From contig JAUJYZ010001169.1 in NCBI GenBank assembly GCA_033675265.1, positions 62,001 through 126,000 on the forward strand: a DNA stretch of 64,000 bases, read 5' to 3'. Both the position numbers and the translations under genes were made by a program. Below the pieces are notes generated by a model. It was not told the origin of the DNA, made no database searches, and worked only from the letters and a program-made list of their open reading frames with translations. Source of the stretch: Actinostola sp. cb2023. Taxonomy: Eukaryota; Cnidaria; Anthozoa; Actiniaria; Actinostolidae. Positions 1-9,685 of this stretch are shown one piece after another. Position 1 is the first letter of the stretch, and each line of letters begins with the position of its first letter.

Positions 1-177
1 TTTATCACATGTGCTTCATCTTTAGCATCGTTCGTTCATGTACACAACGGAAAACTCAGTTCCTTTTTCGACGTCCTTCATTTCATCTTCATCTAGATCA
101 CTGAGGTTCACCGAAGGTATTCCTCGCTCACGTAAACTGCTTACTTGATTCAGCAGAGGTCAGTGATATGATCACTA

Positions 178-350
178 AAATTGATCACTAACAGTAGAGT
201 ATCAACAATCACGGGAAGAGCTAGATAAATCAACGTCACGATTTTCCAGCTCCTGTCGGTAAATTTACGAAGAGATCTGTTTCTTTTTTCACGAACTGGG
301 TTATTGCTTCCTTCTCATATTTGTTAAGCTCTCTCAAATTAACTTTTCGC
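178..350 (-). pseudogene. RecQ-like helicase N-terminal fragment (U1 copy), broken
   Basis: From an ATG at 350 the minus strand encodes ELNKYEKEAITQFVKKETDL, then VNLPTGAGKS (Walker A with intact Lys), then a TGA. Relative to the copy at 32923 it has a few extra bases after the Walker A that shift the frame. Beyond them the YLALPVIVDTL segment continues in another frame. Q-motif plus motif I of an SF2 helicase; no other helicase motifs are present. Confidence 0.7.
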
Positions 351-359
351 ATACTCTAT

Positions 360-1120
360 AAACGCCACTTCATGGTCCGCCATCTTGTCAACAGTTTGGC
401 GCGAACTCTGAGCCAAGGTGAAGGTCAGCTTCCAAGATTTTGAGAAGCTCGCTATGATTGGTTGATTTTGGGGAATGGAATGTTCGGCTCACTTTAGCAG
501 ACGCTTGTAGGGAGAGGGTTAAAACCGCGACATTAAAAGTGTCTGCAAAGGAGGCTACTCGTCTTGTCGCTCATGCAGTTTCAGCGAATTTGTTTTTGAA
601 TAGCCTTGTCAGTCTTCAAACTCCACAACGATAATTACAAGATACCACTAAACCACATCCGAATAAATTGAATTCACTTTCTGACGAAATAGTTTAGACG
701 AAAATATGTCTTTGAAAGTCTTCGGCTAATTTGCATCCACACGCTAAAACAGCGCTAGCTTCTCAGTCGGTCCCTTCGTGTTGGAGTTCTTCGAACCACT
801 ACTAGCTTTGGATGCCTTTAGAAGCACAATCGTCACCACTATCACTTTCAAGTGATTCTGTTGTACCGAATGACTCAATACTGCTCTCGCTATCACTAGA
901 CGATTCGTAGTTTAGTTCACTTGAAGAATCTCTTTGTCGCTATCGGATGCCATCTTTATTTTACCTGCCATCACATCAAAATTCAAAAAAAAACGTCACA
1001 CAGGAAACGTTCTCTGATTGGTCAAAATTCGCGGGAAAACTGTTCTAAAAATAACCACACTTGTGAAAACGCTGTGACACTACCCAATACCGTATGGACG
1101 CTCCTACTTATGGGCTCCTG
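360..1120. other. U1 sequence between helicase relic and microsatellite; acidic-frame relic
   Basis: On the minus strand from about 951 an ATGGCATCCGATAGCGAC opening, followed after one frameshift by a Ser/Asp/Glu-rich stretch (850-920), resembles the acidic N-termini of transposon-derived proteins. It has early stops. The copy at 33130-33890 is equally broken. Otherwise nothing seen. Confidence 0.35.
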
Positions 1121-1151
1121 ATAAAGATTATTATTATTATTATCATTATTA

Positions 1152-1236
<85 letters not shown>

Positions 1237-1248
1237 CATTATTATTAT
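1121..1248 (+). repeat. ATT trinucleotide microsatellite
   Basis: About 42 ATT units with a few ATC interruptions. The copy at 33898-34035 is longer. Confidence 0.97.
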
Positions 1249-1479
1249 GTATTTGAACATGTCAACGATTTTTCAATCAGGTTAGCCTGCGTGGCCGGGT
1301 ACACAGGCTACAATCATGTGTATATAGAGATTATTTAATGGAAAGTGCGGCGTACGGGATTTTATTCACGAGTGGTTTGTATCGTAGAACGAACGAGCGA
1401 GTCCTCGAGCGATGAGGCCGAAATGAGGCCGAAATCTTCGTCCTATGCGTAACATACGGTAGTATTCTGTGGCGGATTT

Positions 1480-1960
1480 AGGGGGGTTCATTGGGTGCCC
1501 GTGCACCCCCCTTGCTGCCCAGGAACAATTCAATAATACTATTTTTTTTAATACAATAAATCGGTGCGCGTAACATTTCCTTCTGAAGTGAACCCTGCAC
1601 CTCAAAACCCTAGATCCGTCCCAGGTATTAAGTCTGGATGTATGGTCGCGAGTTCGAATCCCACCCCGGAGGTCTTTTATTGGCTTTTTCTCCCTTTCTT
1701 TCGTCTTATTACCCACTCTCGCTTTACCAAAGAAAAAAGAATATGAAAAACGAAAAAACACTTTTTTTATACACCTGTTTTCAAAAATACAAAATACAAA
1801 ATAGTACGTAAATAGTAAAAAGCAATTAATTAGAGAAACAAAAGAAATGCACTCAAGCAGAACTCTGATCTGGCTAATTGTTTCTCTGGTTAATTCCTTT
1901 TTTACTCTTTTACTACTTTGTATTTTGTAAATGGACAACGTTTTTGAAAACAGGTGTATA
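1480..1960. mobile_element. Composite repeat: hAT-like end, tRNA-like B box, foldback
   Basis: GGCGGATTTAGGGGGGTTCA and GTGCACCCCCCTT resemble ends of the CAGGGGCGGATCC family. At 1651-1662 GAGTTCGAATCCC matches a Pol III B box, but no cloverleaf closes around it. At 1770-1955 ATACACCTGTTTTCAAAAA forms a foldback with its inverse. Duplicated at 34260-34745. Confidence 0.45.
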
Positions 1961-3003
1961 TTGTAATATTATTTTGAGGTTCCTGAGTATATACACTTTT
2001 AAAATTCATTAATAATTCATGACTTGATGCACGAATTAGATATTTGCTTTATGGTCACGTGCATATACCCTTGGATACCCCGGATCCAGCACTTACCTGA
2101 GTTTAACTTAGTAGACTTACTACCTCTTACTTATCAGTCATGAAAAAAAATCTAGTAATAAATCATCAACCAGAGTTGAATCAATGACCCCTCGCACATT
2201 ACGCTCATGACTTATCCATTAGACAACCTGACTGCTTGTTCGATTTTGAAGCTCTTTTTAACAAACATAATACTTGCGAGGTGACTCATTAGGCCAAGAC
2301 ACAAAAGCATTTATCCGGCTGCACCTTCTTCATGCATATATTTCTTATTACGTTAGTACCTTCCACACCCTAGTGTGTTAAATCGATTTCTTGCCTTTAA
2401 CTTCTTTTCCCATTTATGTTTTAATGAGTACTAGAGGTAACTTACAATATTTGTAACCTAATGGTATAACTTTCATGGGATATCTTGAGTTCTAACTTTG
2501 ACAAATCGTTGGATTTGTAACTGATCGAATTTGTACCTTGTTAATCAAACTAATTAACTATCACATTATAAAAGAGTAAGCATCGGTTAACAGGTTTTGA
2601 TAGACAGGAGTTGGAAAATTCACAATAAATAGAACCGTTCATAGCTTGTAATTCAGTAGGACTACTAGTAGAAGAAAATACTGTACAGAATAAAGATACT
2701 CGAACGGTACCAACTCTACCGAGACGTCATGCCAACAGCCCTAGAATCGATACAACGGGAAAATATTTTATCGCTCGCAATTGCGTGCAACGGCAAGACA
2801 GAATAAAATTGCTTCAAAATAATCCAAAAAACATTTCATTCGCTTAAATGCTTTGATTCTTTGAATCCTTCACATTAGAATTAGAGCTTTTAGCTAGCCT
2901 TCACTTATCTCTAAGACATGATTGTATAAGCGTTGCTTTTGTGTAGTTTCATCATTACGTTTTAAGATCGAATATAAAAATGATTGTCTCAAAGTTTTAT
3001 TTT
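1960..3003. other. U1 intergenic sequence
   Basis: AT-rich single-copy-looking sequence apart from its duplicates at 34747-35790 and, in part (2425-2960), upstream of GPCR 2 at 21728-21936 and 22832-23300. No gene seen. Confidence 0.5.
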
Positions 3004-3467
3004 AAAGTGCATATCAGGGTTATTTGTTTATTTTGAAAATCGATTACATATGAAGTGAATAGTGGGATGGTTCAGTATTTTGTGATTGCGAGTTTTGAAA
3101 TCGTGACATGCTCGGCTAATCGGCGGTGACGGCGTCAACGCAGGCATTTGCCGTAACTTATTTATATTTTTTCAAGTAGCACTCTTTACTAAATTAGAAC
3201 AAAAAGCTTAACATCATGCATATAAGTAATTGTAGAAAACTTTTTGCCAGATTAAAAATGTCAGTAATCAGTTGCACAAGGGCGCTTTTGTATAAGAAAT
3301 GATGCCTGCGTTGATGGCGTCACTGAATATTAACATATCTAATCACGATTTCAAACCTTTATAACTCGCAAATGCGAAGCTCAAATCACAAAATACTGAA
3401 CCATCCCACTATTCACTTCATATGTAATCCATTTTCAAAATAAACAAATAACCCTGATATGCACTTT
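3004..3467. mobile_element. Foldback MITE family A, copy in U1
   Basis: Ends AAAGTGCATATCAGGGTTAT / ATAACCCTGATATGCACTTT, with internal GTTCAGTATTTTGTGAT repeats in inverse orientation. The central part is inverted relative to the U1' copy at 35792: the unpaired GCATGCTCGGCTAATCGGCG-type segment is on opposite sides. Confidence 0.8.
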
Positions 3468-4360
3468 ATTAATGATGTCGTAAGCCGTTTGGCTACAATT
3501 GAACAAGAGAAGCGGAAATAAAGATTTAAAGGTGCAAAAGTTCAAAGGATCAAAGGAACTCCTAGCTCTAGATCATTTTCACGTGACGTCACCTAAAAGC
3601 TAAAATCTAAACTATTCATCACGCACACAAAACTGTTTGTTTGATATTTTGTTGATATCCATAAGACAAATATTATTAAAATACACTTAATGTATACGAA
3701 AATATTTGCTGACGCAGCGAGCGAGCCTGAAGCGAGCGAGTAAGGAAGCAATTCTAATTCATTCACGTAGCCAGAAAAAATCTCGATTTTTACCCGGCAT
3801 GCAGTTTCCAATAACCATCATGCAATTCTTAATAACCACAATGCTTTTCGCGCCAACTCCTACATACGCTATACACTGAAGTGAGTTGTTTTCCTATTCA
3901 AGCTTTCGCGTTTCTGATCGGTACGTAAATGTTGTGCCAAAAATCTGTGGCCCTAATTAATTTGTACATGTGTATGTTTCTTTAGCCGGTATATCCTGAC
4001 TCGTAAGCCCATCAGATACCGTATCTTGTGCTTTTCGTGGGAATTGTGTAGTTGAAGATCACCGTATTTGAGCTGATTAGTGCCGGCTGACCGTGTGTCA
4101 GTTTCAAGTGTGAATATTCGCATTGAAATCTCAATTATAAGTAATACATTAGTTATTCATAAGTTATCCAGTTTTTCAAATAGACAAATACTATTCAAAA
4201 CAAAGAAAGGTAAACTCGCCTAATAATTTGCATACTTGTCACTTACATAAAACAAAACATTTCATAACTACAGTAAGTCTAAGCTCTCCGGCACCAACTC
4301 TTATCCACAACTACTAACATTGCATTCACCGTCAGCATTCACTGCTGTTAGGTAGCCTAG

Positions 4361-4620
4361 TTTTAATACTAGATTTGTTTCGGCATAACCTGATGCCATA
4401 TTCAGTAGAGTGAATAAGATTACAAGAGATGTGATATATATATACTATAACGAACCTAATTAATTAATTCATTGATCTGTTTAGTTTTCAGATTATTGCA
4501 AGAATTACTGTCAATCATATTGTAATTAGGTTCGTTATAGTATATATATATCTCATCTCTTGTAATCTTATTCACTCTACTGAAGATGGCATCAGGTTAT
4601 GCCGAAACATGTCTAGTATT
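4361..4620. mobile_element. Hairpin with Penelope-like terminal sequence (U1 copy)
   Basis: Arms of about 110 bp share ACCTGATGCCAT, GAATAAGATTACAAGAGATG and TTCGTTATAGTATATATATA. At 4580-4607 the + strand has CTGAAGA, a GGCAT/ATGCC stem and GAAA, the layout of a degenerate hammerhead core as found in Penelope-like element terminal repeats. The duplicate is at about 36480-36745. Confidence 0.55.
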
Positions 4621-4693
4621 AATTACAAATGTTTTCGTATACATCAAGTGTATTTTTTCAATTGTGCTTCTACGATATTTTACAAATATTATT

Positions 4694-5138
4694 AAAGTGC
4701 CTATAACCCCTGTGAGTTTGTTTTAAAAATCGATTATATATTAAGTGAATAGTTACAGGTTTCAGTATTTTGTGATTTGAAATTCGCGTTTGCAAGTTAT
4801 AGAGGTTTGAAATCGCGATATGGAAATCAGATGACGTCAAAATGACGCACTTTAAGGAATCAGGTCTCATACAAAAACACCCTTGTGCAAATTACTGACA
4901 TTTTGAAACTTGCAATATCTTTTCACAGTTTATGGATATGATTTGATAAACTTTTTTATCCTATTTCAGAAAGAACACAACTAAATAAGCTATGGCATCA
5001 CTCCTTAAGTCACGTCATCAAATTAACATATCCCGATTTCAAACCTCTATAACTCACAAACACGAAGTTCAAATCACAAAATACTGAAACCTGTAACTAT
5101 TCACTTAATATATAATCGATTTTTAAAACAAACTCACA
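4694..5138. mobile_element. Foldback MITE family A, copy present only in U1
   Basis: Has AAAGTGCCTATAACCCCTGT at the left and inverse arms with CAGTATTTTGTGATTTGAA. The right end is truncated at AAACTCACAAAATTAA. The paralogous site near 36805 reads TATTATTAAAGTAAATTT without the element; ATTAAAGT occurs on both sides of the insertion. Confidence 0.82.
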
Positions 5139-5139
5139 A

Positions 5140-6119
5140 AATTAATTAAAGTAAATTTCTGTCACACAACACTGTCACGCACATTCTAAAGCCGTAGAAA
5201 TTGGTTAATTTGCTACAAATTATACAGTTCTGACAAATAAGTTTGATAATGATTTGATAAATAATTATATTGTAAACATGAATTGTTTGCAATATTAACG
5301 TGATTTTGATTCTTGACATATTGGTGTAGATGGTACACAAAGATGGCCGACCCATACTTTCACACTAACTGAATTAACATATTAGATCGCTTGTATCTCG
5401 GTAACGAAAGCTTCTTTTGACACAGATTTTGGTTGAGATACATGATTTTAACTGCTCTTTCGGGTGAGAGACTTTTTGTTCAATGGGCTTGTGTCACCTG
5501 TCACGTGACGTTTTAAATTTTCACCGCAGACAAACGAAAATTTCATACCTGGAAAGAGCATGTTAAAGTTAGTAAAAGTGGAAAAGTTTGAAGGGAAATA
5601 CGTAAATATTAATAGGGCAATAGTTACAGGCATTCAAACTTTGCCTTTTTTGTATGGAAATGTATGTTGGAAGGCAACGCTTTCCCTCCAAGCGAAAACC
5701 CATACAAATCCTATATTATATATTATATATATTATATTATAATAATTAGTTAGAATTATCTTTTTACACGGCTCAAAGGGAGAGCACTTTGTAATTAATT
5801 TTTTAATTTTAGTGATTTTGATTCCGTGTCTAAATAAAGTTAATTCATTCATTCATTCATTCCTTGTCAAAGCGGGAAACTTTGAAAGCCGTTAACGTTT
5901 TTCTTATTTGCTTGATTCTTTTCAAATTTTCAACTTTGACTAATATTAGTATGCTCTTTCAAGTTATGGTATTTTCGTTTGTCTTCGGTGAAAATTTAAA
6001 AAGTCACGTGGCCGGTGGTACAAGCCCCATTATGTGCAAAATAAAGTCCGGATTTGTTTTGATGACGTAGGTGGTAGGTGATCCATAGCTTCCTGGCTGC
6101 CTTTTTGAAAAGGCTAACA
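5140..6119. other. 5' flank of GPCR 1 with a retro-tail insertion at 5713-5863
   Basis: No gene seen. A 150-bp segment absent from the duplicate (site near 37363) ends in AATAAAGTTAATTC and ATTC repeats, like the 3' tail of a non-LTR retroelement. It also contains a TATATTATA run. Confidence 0.6.
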
Positions 6120-6222
6120 CTGCTATAAACAGTACTCTCCATTAGTCCAAATCATTTTCAATATTCATTCGACCAGACACGACGTTTCTCAATCAACGTC
6201 CGTGAGAAACAACTTCGTCGCG
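6120..6222 (+). promoter_or_regulatory. Putative core promoter and 5' UTR of GPCR 1
   Basis: TATAAA at 6124-6129 lies about 95 bp before the start codon, followed by a leader (TCCAAATCATTTTCAATATT and onward) conserved in front of all three receptor genes. At 37630 the TATA-like word is conserved; in front of paralogue 2 it reads TAAATAG. Function is inferred only from position and conservation. Confidence 0.4.
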
Positions 6223-8154
6223 ATGTCGGCAAACTCAACGTCTGTACCATCACCAAGCCTCAACCAATGCAGTAGTCCAAAGTACGAAAAGCTGGTATCA
6301 GGTATAATAATTTTAATGCTGGGATTATTTCTAAACGGTTCCATCATCATCGTATTGGGTCGCCAATTTCGTCGCATGTCAGTCGCTAATTTGATGATCC
6401 TTCACTTGGCTGTTGGAGATTTCCTGCTTTTCATAACAACAGTTCCTTACATGTTCCTTGCGCTGCTTGGAAGTCCGCTAATCTTCAAGCCCTTCCTTTG
6501 CCAATGGTCTGCATTTACCAGTCGATTAACCATGTCCTTATCCATGTATTTGATAACTATCATGGCAATTACTCGTTGCTACAGCGTATTGAAACCTTTT
6601 GACTATCGTGCTAACGTTTTCCCGTCCATTGTCAATCGAATATGCCTTGGTGCTTGGTTTGTGTCCTTGATTCTCGCGTTGACGCCCTTCTTTGGCTGGG
6701 GTCAGTACGAGGCGATTGATGGACAGTGTTGGTGTGCTTTAGATTCCAGTAAATACCCATACATTTGGTTCATGTTTTTCTCCCTCGTCTTTGCACTACC
6801 AATGTCGGTGAATGCATTGGTTTTTACAAGCACAGCGAAAGCTTTGATTAGCCGTAAGAAGATCGGCCATCGCGAAAACAAGAGAAAACAGACAGTTGAA
6901 GTCAAGCCAGCATCTTCAGGCAAGTTGACATTCTCGACGGCAGAAGGAAAAAAGTCTGAAGTTCCTGAAGTCGGTGTACATGGCACGTACACAAAGAAAA
7001 CAGATGTGGAAGACAATCAGATGACAGAAGAAAATGAAACTACACGAGGTAAAGAAACTCTACGAGGTAAAGAAACTCTACGAGGTAAAGAAACTCTACG
7101 AGGTAAAGAAACTCTACGAGGTAAAGAAACTCTACGAGGTAAAGAAACTCTACGAGGTAAAGAAACTCTACGAGGTATAGAAACTCTACGAGGTAAGGCG
7201 ACTCAACGAGGTAAAAGAAGTGTTACGTTTCAAGTGGATGTTGAAGTTCACAATGAAGTAATATCAAGAGGTCTGGATACTCAAGAAATTCGATCAAACA
7301 ATCACAAGAATACCCGTCCCAAACAACCAAGCAAGCAAGACCAGAACACCAACATAGAAGACGTAGTTCATATACAAGATGTCGATGAAAGTCAGGGAGT
7401 CGAAACAGAGAAAGATAACGAAATCGAAAAAACTGGAAAAACAGATGTGGAAGGCAATCAGGTGACAGAAGAAAATGAAATTCCACGAGGTAAAAGAAGC
7501 GTTACGTTTATAGTGGATGTTGAAATTCACAATGAAATAGGATCTAGAGATCAGGATACTGAAGAAAATCGATCAAACAATCACAAGAATAGCCGTCCCA
7601 AACAACCAGGCAACCAAGACCAGAAAACCAACATAAAAGACGTAGTTCATATACAGTATGTCGATGAAAGTCAGGGAGTCGAAACAGAGAACGAGAACCA
7701 AATCGAAAAGATTGGAAAAGTCAATCATGGCTTAGTAGAAGAAGCTGATGAACACACTTCAACTAAATTGCCATCAATACCTAGCACATCCAATGAAGGA
7801 AATGAACACACGAAGTCAAGACAGAATCAGCGCCATTCGAATGGAAATATGTTATCTAAAGCATCAGCCAAGAAGGAGTATAGAGCAACTCTTGTAATTG
7901 TTTTAATTTTTATTTCGTTCGTTTTGTGCTGTGGTCCAGCTTTCGTTGTTAAGAGTTGGTTTGCTGTAACTCCCGAATCTGTTCCTCCGAAATTTCTATT
8001 AATCACTCGTTTTCTTGGCGGAATGAATTCCGTTCTCAATCCATTGTTGTATGGGTTCATAAACAAGGAAATACGATCTAACGTATGGGGTTTGTGGAAG
8101 GGGTTATTTAAAAGAATGTTGTGTAGAGCCCAAGCTGAAGTTGTTCAGCCTTAG
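6223..8154 (+). CDS. Class A (rhodopsin-family) GPCR, paralogue 1, intronless, expanded ICL3
   Basis: A single-exon reading frame of 643 aa. The frame stays open to a GTG seven codons upstream, but the first ATG (6223) matches the homologous start at 37732. Seven hydrophobic segments are visible: TM1 ~24-46 with LNGS, TM2 ~56-81 with LAVGD (Asp2.50), TM3 ~93-116 starting at Cys93, TM4 ~136-157, TM5 ~181-206, TM6 ~555-579, and TM7 ~591-611 with NPLLY (606-610). ECL2 carries GWGQY and two Cys for the disulphide with Cys93. The DRY motif reads T117-R118-C119, and CWxP reads CCGP. Position 7.43 is Gly, so there is no retinal Schiff-base Lys and this is not a photopigment in the usual sense. ICL3 (~207-550) is enormous, hydrophilic and repeat-built. 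The C-tail has Cys634 as a possible palmitoylation site, and N4 is a possible glycosylation site. The ligand is unknown; plasma-membrane signalling through G proteins is inferred from the family. Confidence 0.93.
   Translation: MSANSTSVPSPSLNQCSSPKYEKLVSGIIILMLGLFLNGSIIIVLGRQFRRMSVANLMILHLAVGDFLLFITTVPYMFLALLGSPLIFKPFLCQWSAFTSRLTMSLSMYLITIMAITRCYSVLKPFDYRANVFPSIVNRICLGAWFVSLILALTPFFGWGQYEAIDGQCWCALDSSKYPYIWFMFFSLVFALPMSVNALVFTSTAKALISRKKIGHRENKRKQTVEVKPASSGKLTFSTAEGKKSEVPEVGVHGTYTKKTDVEDNQMTEENETTRGKETLRGKETLRGKETLRGKETLRGKETLRGKETLRGKETLRGIETLRGKATQRGKRSVTFQVDVEVHNEVISRGLDTQEIRSNNHKNTRPKQPSKQDQNTNIEDVVHIQDVDESQGVETEKDNEIEKTGKTDVEGNQVTEENEIPRGKRSVTFIVDVEIHNEIGSRDQDTEENRSNNHKNSRPKQPGNQDQKTNIKDVVHIQYVDESQGVETENENQIEKIGKVNHGLVEEADEHTSTKLPSIPSTSNEGNEHTKSRQNQRHSNGNMLSKASAKKEYRATLVIVLIFISFVLCCGPAFVVKSWFAVTPESVPPKFLLITRFLGGMNSVLNPLLYGFINKEIRSNVWGLWKGLFKRMLCRAQAEVVQP
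7000..7720 (+). repeat. ICL3 coding repeats of GPCR 1: nine 18-bp units plus two long units
   Basis: Within the receptor's third loop, two ~93-residue acidic units start at 7000 and 7441. Unit 1 is lengthened by 162 bp, exactly nine 18-bp units encoding RGKETL-type hexapeptides (about 7048-7210). The last units drift to RGIETL and RGKATQ before rejoining the RGKRSVTF segment. The expansion is absent from the other two paralogues, so it is a recent in-frame minisatellite seeded by the RGK segment. Confidence 0.9.
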
Positions 8155-8584
8155 TTAACTCCATCTTCGAAAATAGATGTATTTATGCTGTTTGTTCTTA
8201 AAATTATCGTTAGCTGAAACATTGCATTGGACGAGCTCTGGTTGATGAGAACGCAATATAGACAGACAGACAAACACTTTTTTGGGGCGAATCAATTGTT
8301 GGTCAGGGCTGGGAGTAGCCGTTTATTAAAATAACAAATATATTTTGGGAATCACCTGTCTCCTTTAGTACAATGTTCTCATCAAAGGTGAGGATGAAAA
8401 CCGCCAAAGCCATGATGGAATGGACCTGAATAAGGCACCCCACCCAAAGCCAATGCAATGTTCATGGTCTTATGTATACTGCTAATCACGGCCGGCTTTG
8501 AGCTATGAGCAGAACAGGACCGGCTGCACCAAACATTGTACATTGTAAAATATATATTAAAATATATGTGTAAAAACAAATGTC
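8155..8584. other. 3' flank of GPCR 1
   Basis: Non-coding. It is not similar to the 3' flanks of GPCR 2 and 3 beyond the first bases after the stop codon. No clear polyadenylation signal close to the stop. Confidence 0.4.
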
Positions 8585-8585
8585 T

Positions 8586-8730
8586 AATTATAACTTGATC
8601 ATAATAATAAATATAATAATATAACTTGATCATAATAATAAATATAATAATATAACTTGATCATAATAATAAATATAATAATATAACTTGATCATAATAA
8701 TAAATATAATAATATAACTTGATCATAATA
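8586..8730 (+). repeat. Minisatellite, ~31-bp AT-rich unit
   Basis: About 4.5 copies of a unit starting AACTTGATCATAATAATAAA, nearly identical to each other. It precedes a Penelope-like end with a hammerhead-like core. Confidence 0.92.
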
Positions 8731-8795
8731 CGCCAAGAGTTAAATATTGTATGATATAGGCATTAAGTCTTACGACAAATAAAGATATTAAACGT

Positions 8796-8817
8796 TTTCG
8801 ACCGAGGTCATCATCAG
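8796..8817 (-). ncRNA. Hammerhead-ribozyme-like core
   Basis: The minus strand reads CTGATGA, T, GACC, TC, GGTC, GAAA: the invariant catalytic box 1, a 4-bp stem II with a 2-nt loop and box 2 in the right order. Stem I could involve CGCC upstream and GGCG downstream, but I cannot place stem III and the cleavage triplet with confidence. Such motifs are known in Penelope-like element terminal repeats. Confidence 0.4.
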
Positions 8818-8867
8818 AATGGGCGAGATAAGTGTCTAACATCACTTTTCTTCATTCATTAACTTAA

Positions 8868-9320
8868 AGTGCCTATCACCCCTGTGAGATTGTTTTAAAA
8901 ATCTATTCAATATAAGCTGAATAGTTGGTGGGTTCAGTATTTTGTGATTTGAACCTTGCGTTTATGAGTTATAGAGGTTTGAAATCTCAATATGCAAATT
9001 TGATGACGTCAACCCAGGAATTTGCCATAACTTATATAGACTTTTTCAAGAAGAGCTTGGAATTTTTGAAATGGGGAAAAAGTTATAAAATCATTTATAA
9101 AGACTGTAAAATATTCTGTAAGTTTTCAAATGTCAATAATCAGCACAATGGCGTTTTTGTATAATAAATGAAGTCTTAGTAGACGTCATCAAATTTGCAT
9201 ATTGAAATTTCAAACCTCTATAACTCATATGTTCAAATCACAAAATACTGAACCCACCAACTATTCAGCTTATGTTGAATAGATTTTTAAAACAATCTCA
9301 CAGGGGTGATAGGCACTTTT
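8868..9320. mobile_element. Foldback MITE family A, intact copy
   Basis: Arms of roughly 150 bp: AAAGTGCCTATCACCCCTGT at the left end mirrors ACAGGGGTGATAGGCACTTT at the right, followed by matching TTTTAAAAATCTATT, GTTCAGTATTTTGTGAT and AACCTCTATAACTCAT words. No reading frame of note. Relatives lie at 3004, 4694, 35792 and 62890. Confidence 0.82.
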
Positions 9321-9369
9321 ATTAACTTATAAACTTAATTGTATGCAAACTACTGCTACTAAATAAAGT

Positions 9370-9590
9370 CTATGTCTATGTCTATGTCTATGTCTATGTC
9401 TATGTCTATGTCTATGTCTATGTCTATGTCTATGTCTATGTCTATGTCTATATCTATGTCTATGTCTATGTCTATGTCTATGTCTATGTCTATGTCTATG
9501 TCTATGTCTATGTCTATGTCTATGTCTATGTCTATGTCTATGTCTATGTCTATGTCTATGTCTATGTCTATGTCTATGTCTATGTCTAAC
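9370..9590 (+). repeat. TGTCTA hexanucleotide array
   Basis: About 36 perfect TGTCTA units with one TATCTA variant (near 9450). The apparent Met-Ser reading frame across it is a product of the repeat. Confidence 0.97.
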
Positions 9591-9685
9591 TGATGTGACC
9601 TAAAGGAGACTGGCCTCGCCCCTGCTGAGGTCCAGAACTCACATCAGTGTAATAATAACGTAAAGAACTATAAGATCATAACAAA

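Larger units (their letters stand above)
1..6222 (+). repeat. Segmental duplication, copy U1 (5' flank of GPCR 1)
   Basis: The sequence from base 1 to the GPCR 1 start is a near-identical direct copy of 32772-37731. Shared landmarks are the helicase relic, the ATT microsatellite, the foldback at 1770-1955, the 3004-3467 MITE, the 4361-4620 hairpin and the receptor leader. U1 is about 1.26 kb longer because of segments absent from the other copy: about 3708-4361, a MITE at 4694-5138, and a retro-tail at 5713-5863. The left limit of homology lies outside the window. Confidence 0.93.

Noticed and set aside
1094..1285. Poly-Ile frames over ATT/AAT microsatellites here and at 18105-18670, 33866-34072, 43937-44374
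   Set aside because: Low-complexity translation of trinucleotide repeats. Only 44008-44153 of the last one is retained, as an exon.
1627..1680. Possible tRNA gene (also about 34414-34467)
   Set aside because: A good B box but no pairing acceptor, T and anticodon stems; at best a tRNA-derived repeat.
1366..1938. 190-codon minus-strand frame, also at 34153-34725
   Set aside because: It runs through a tRNA-like B box, a hAT-like end and a foldback. The GGIRTRDHTS stretch is a typical translation of an antisense tRNA-like sequence, not a protein domain.
6223..8154. Identification as an opsin photopigment
   Set aside because: Position 7.43 is Gly in gene 1 and no Lys is found in TM7 of any paralogue, so retinal attachment is not supported.
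8586..8730. Direct-repeat array considered as CRISPR
   Set aside because: Units are contiguous without unique spacers, and the context is animal DNA.
9372..9593. (Met-Ser)n frame
   Set aside because: A direct product of the TGTCTA hexamer array.
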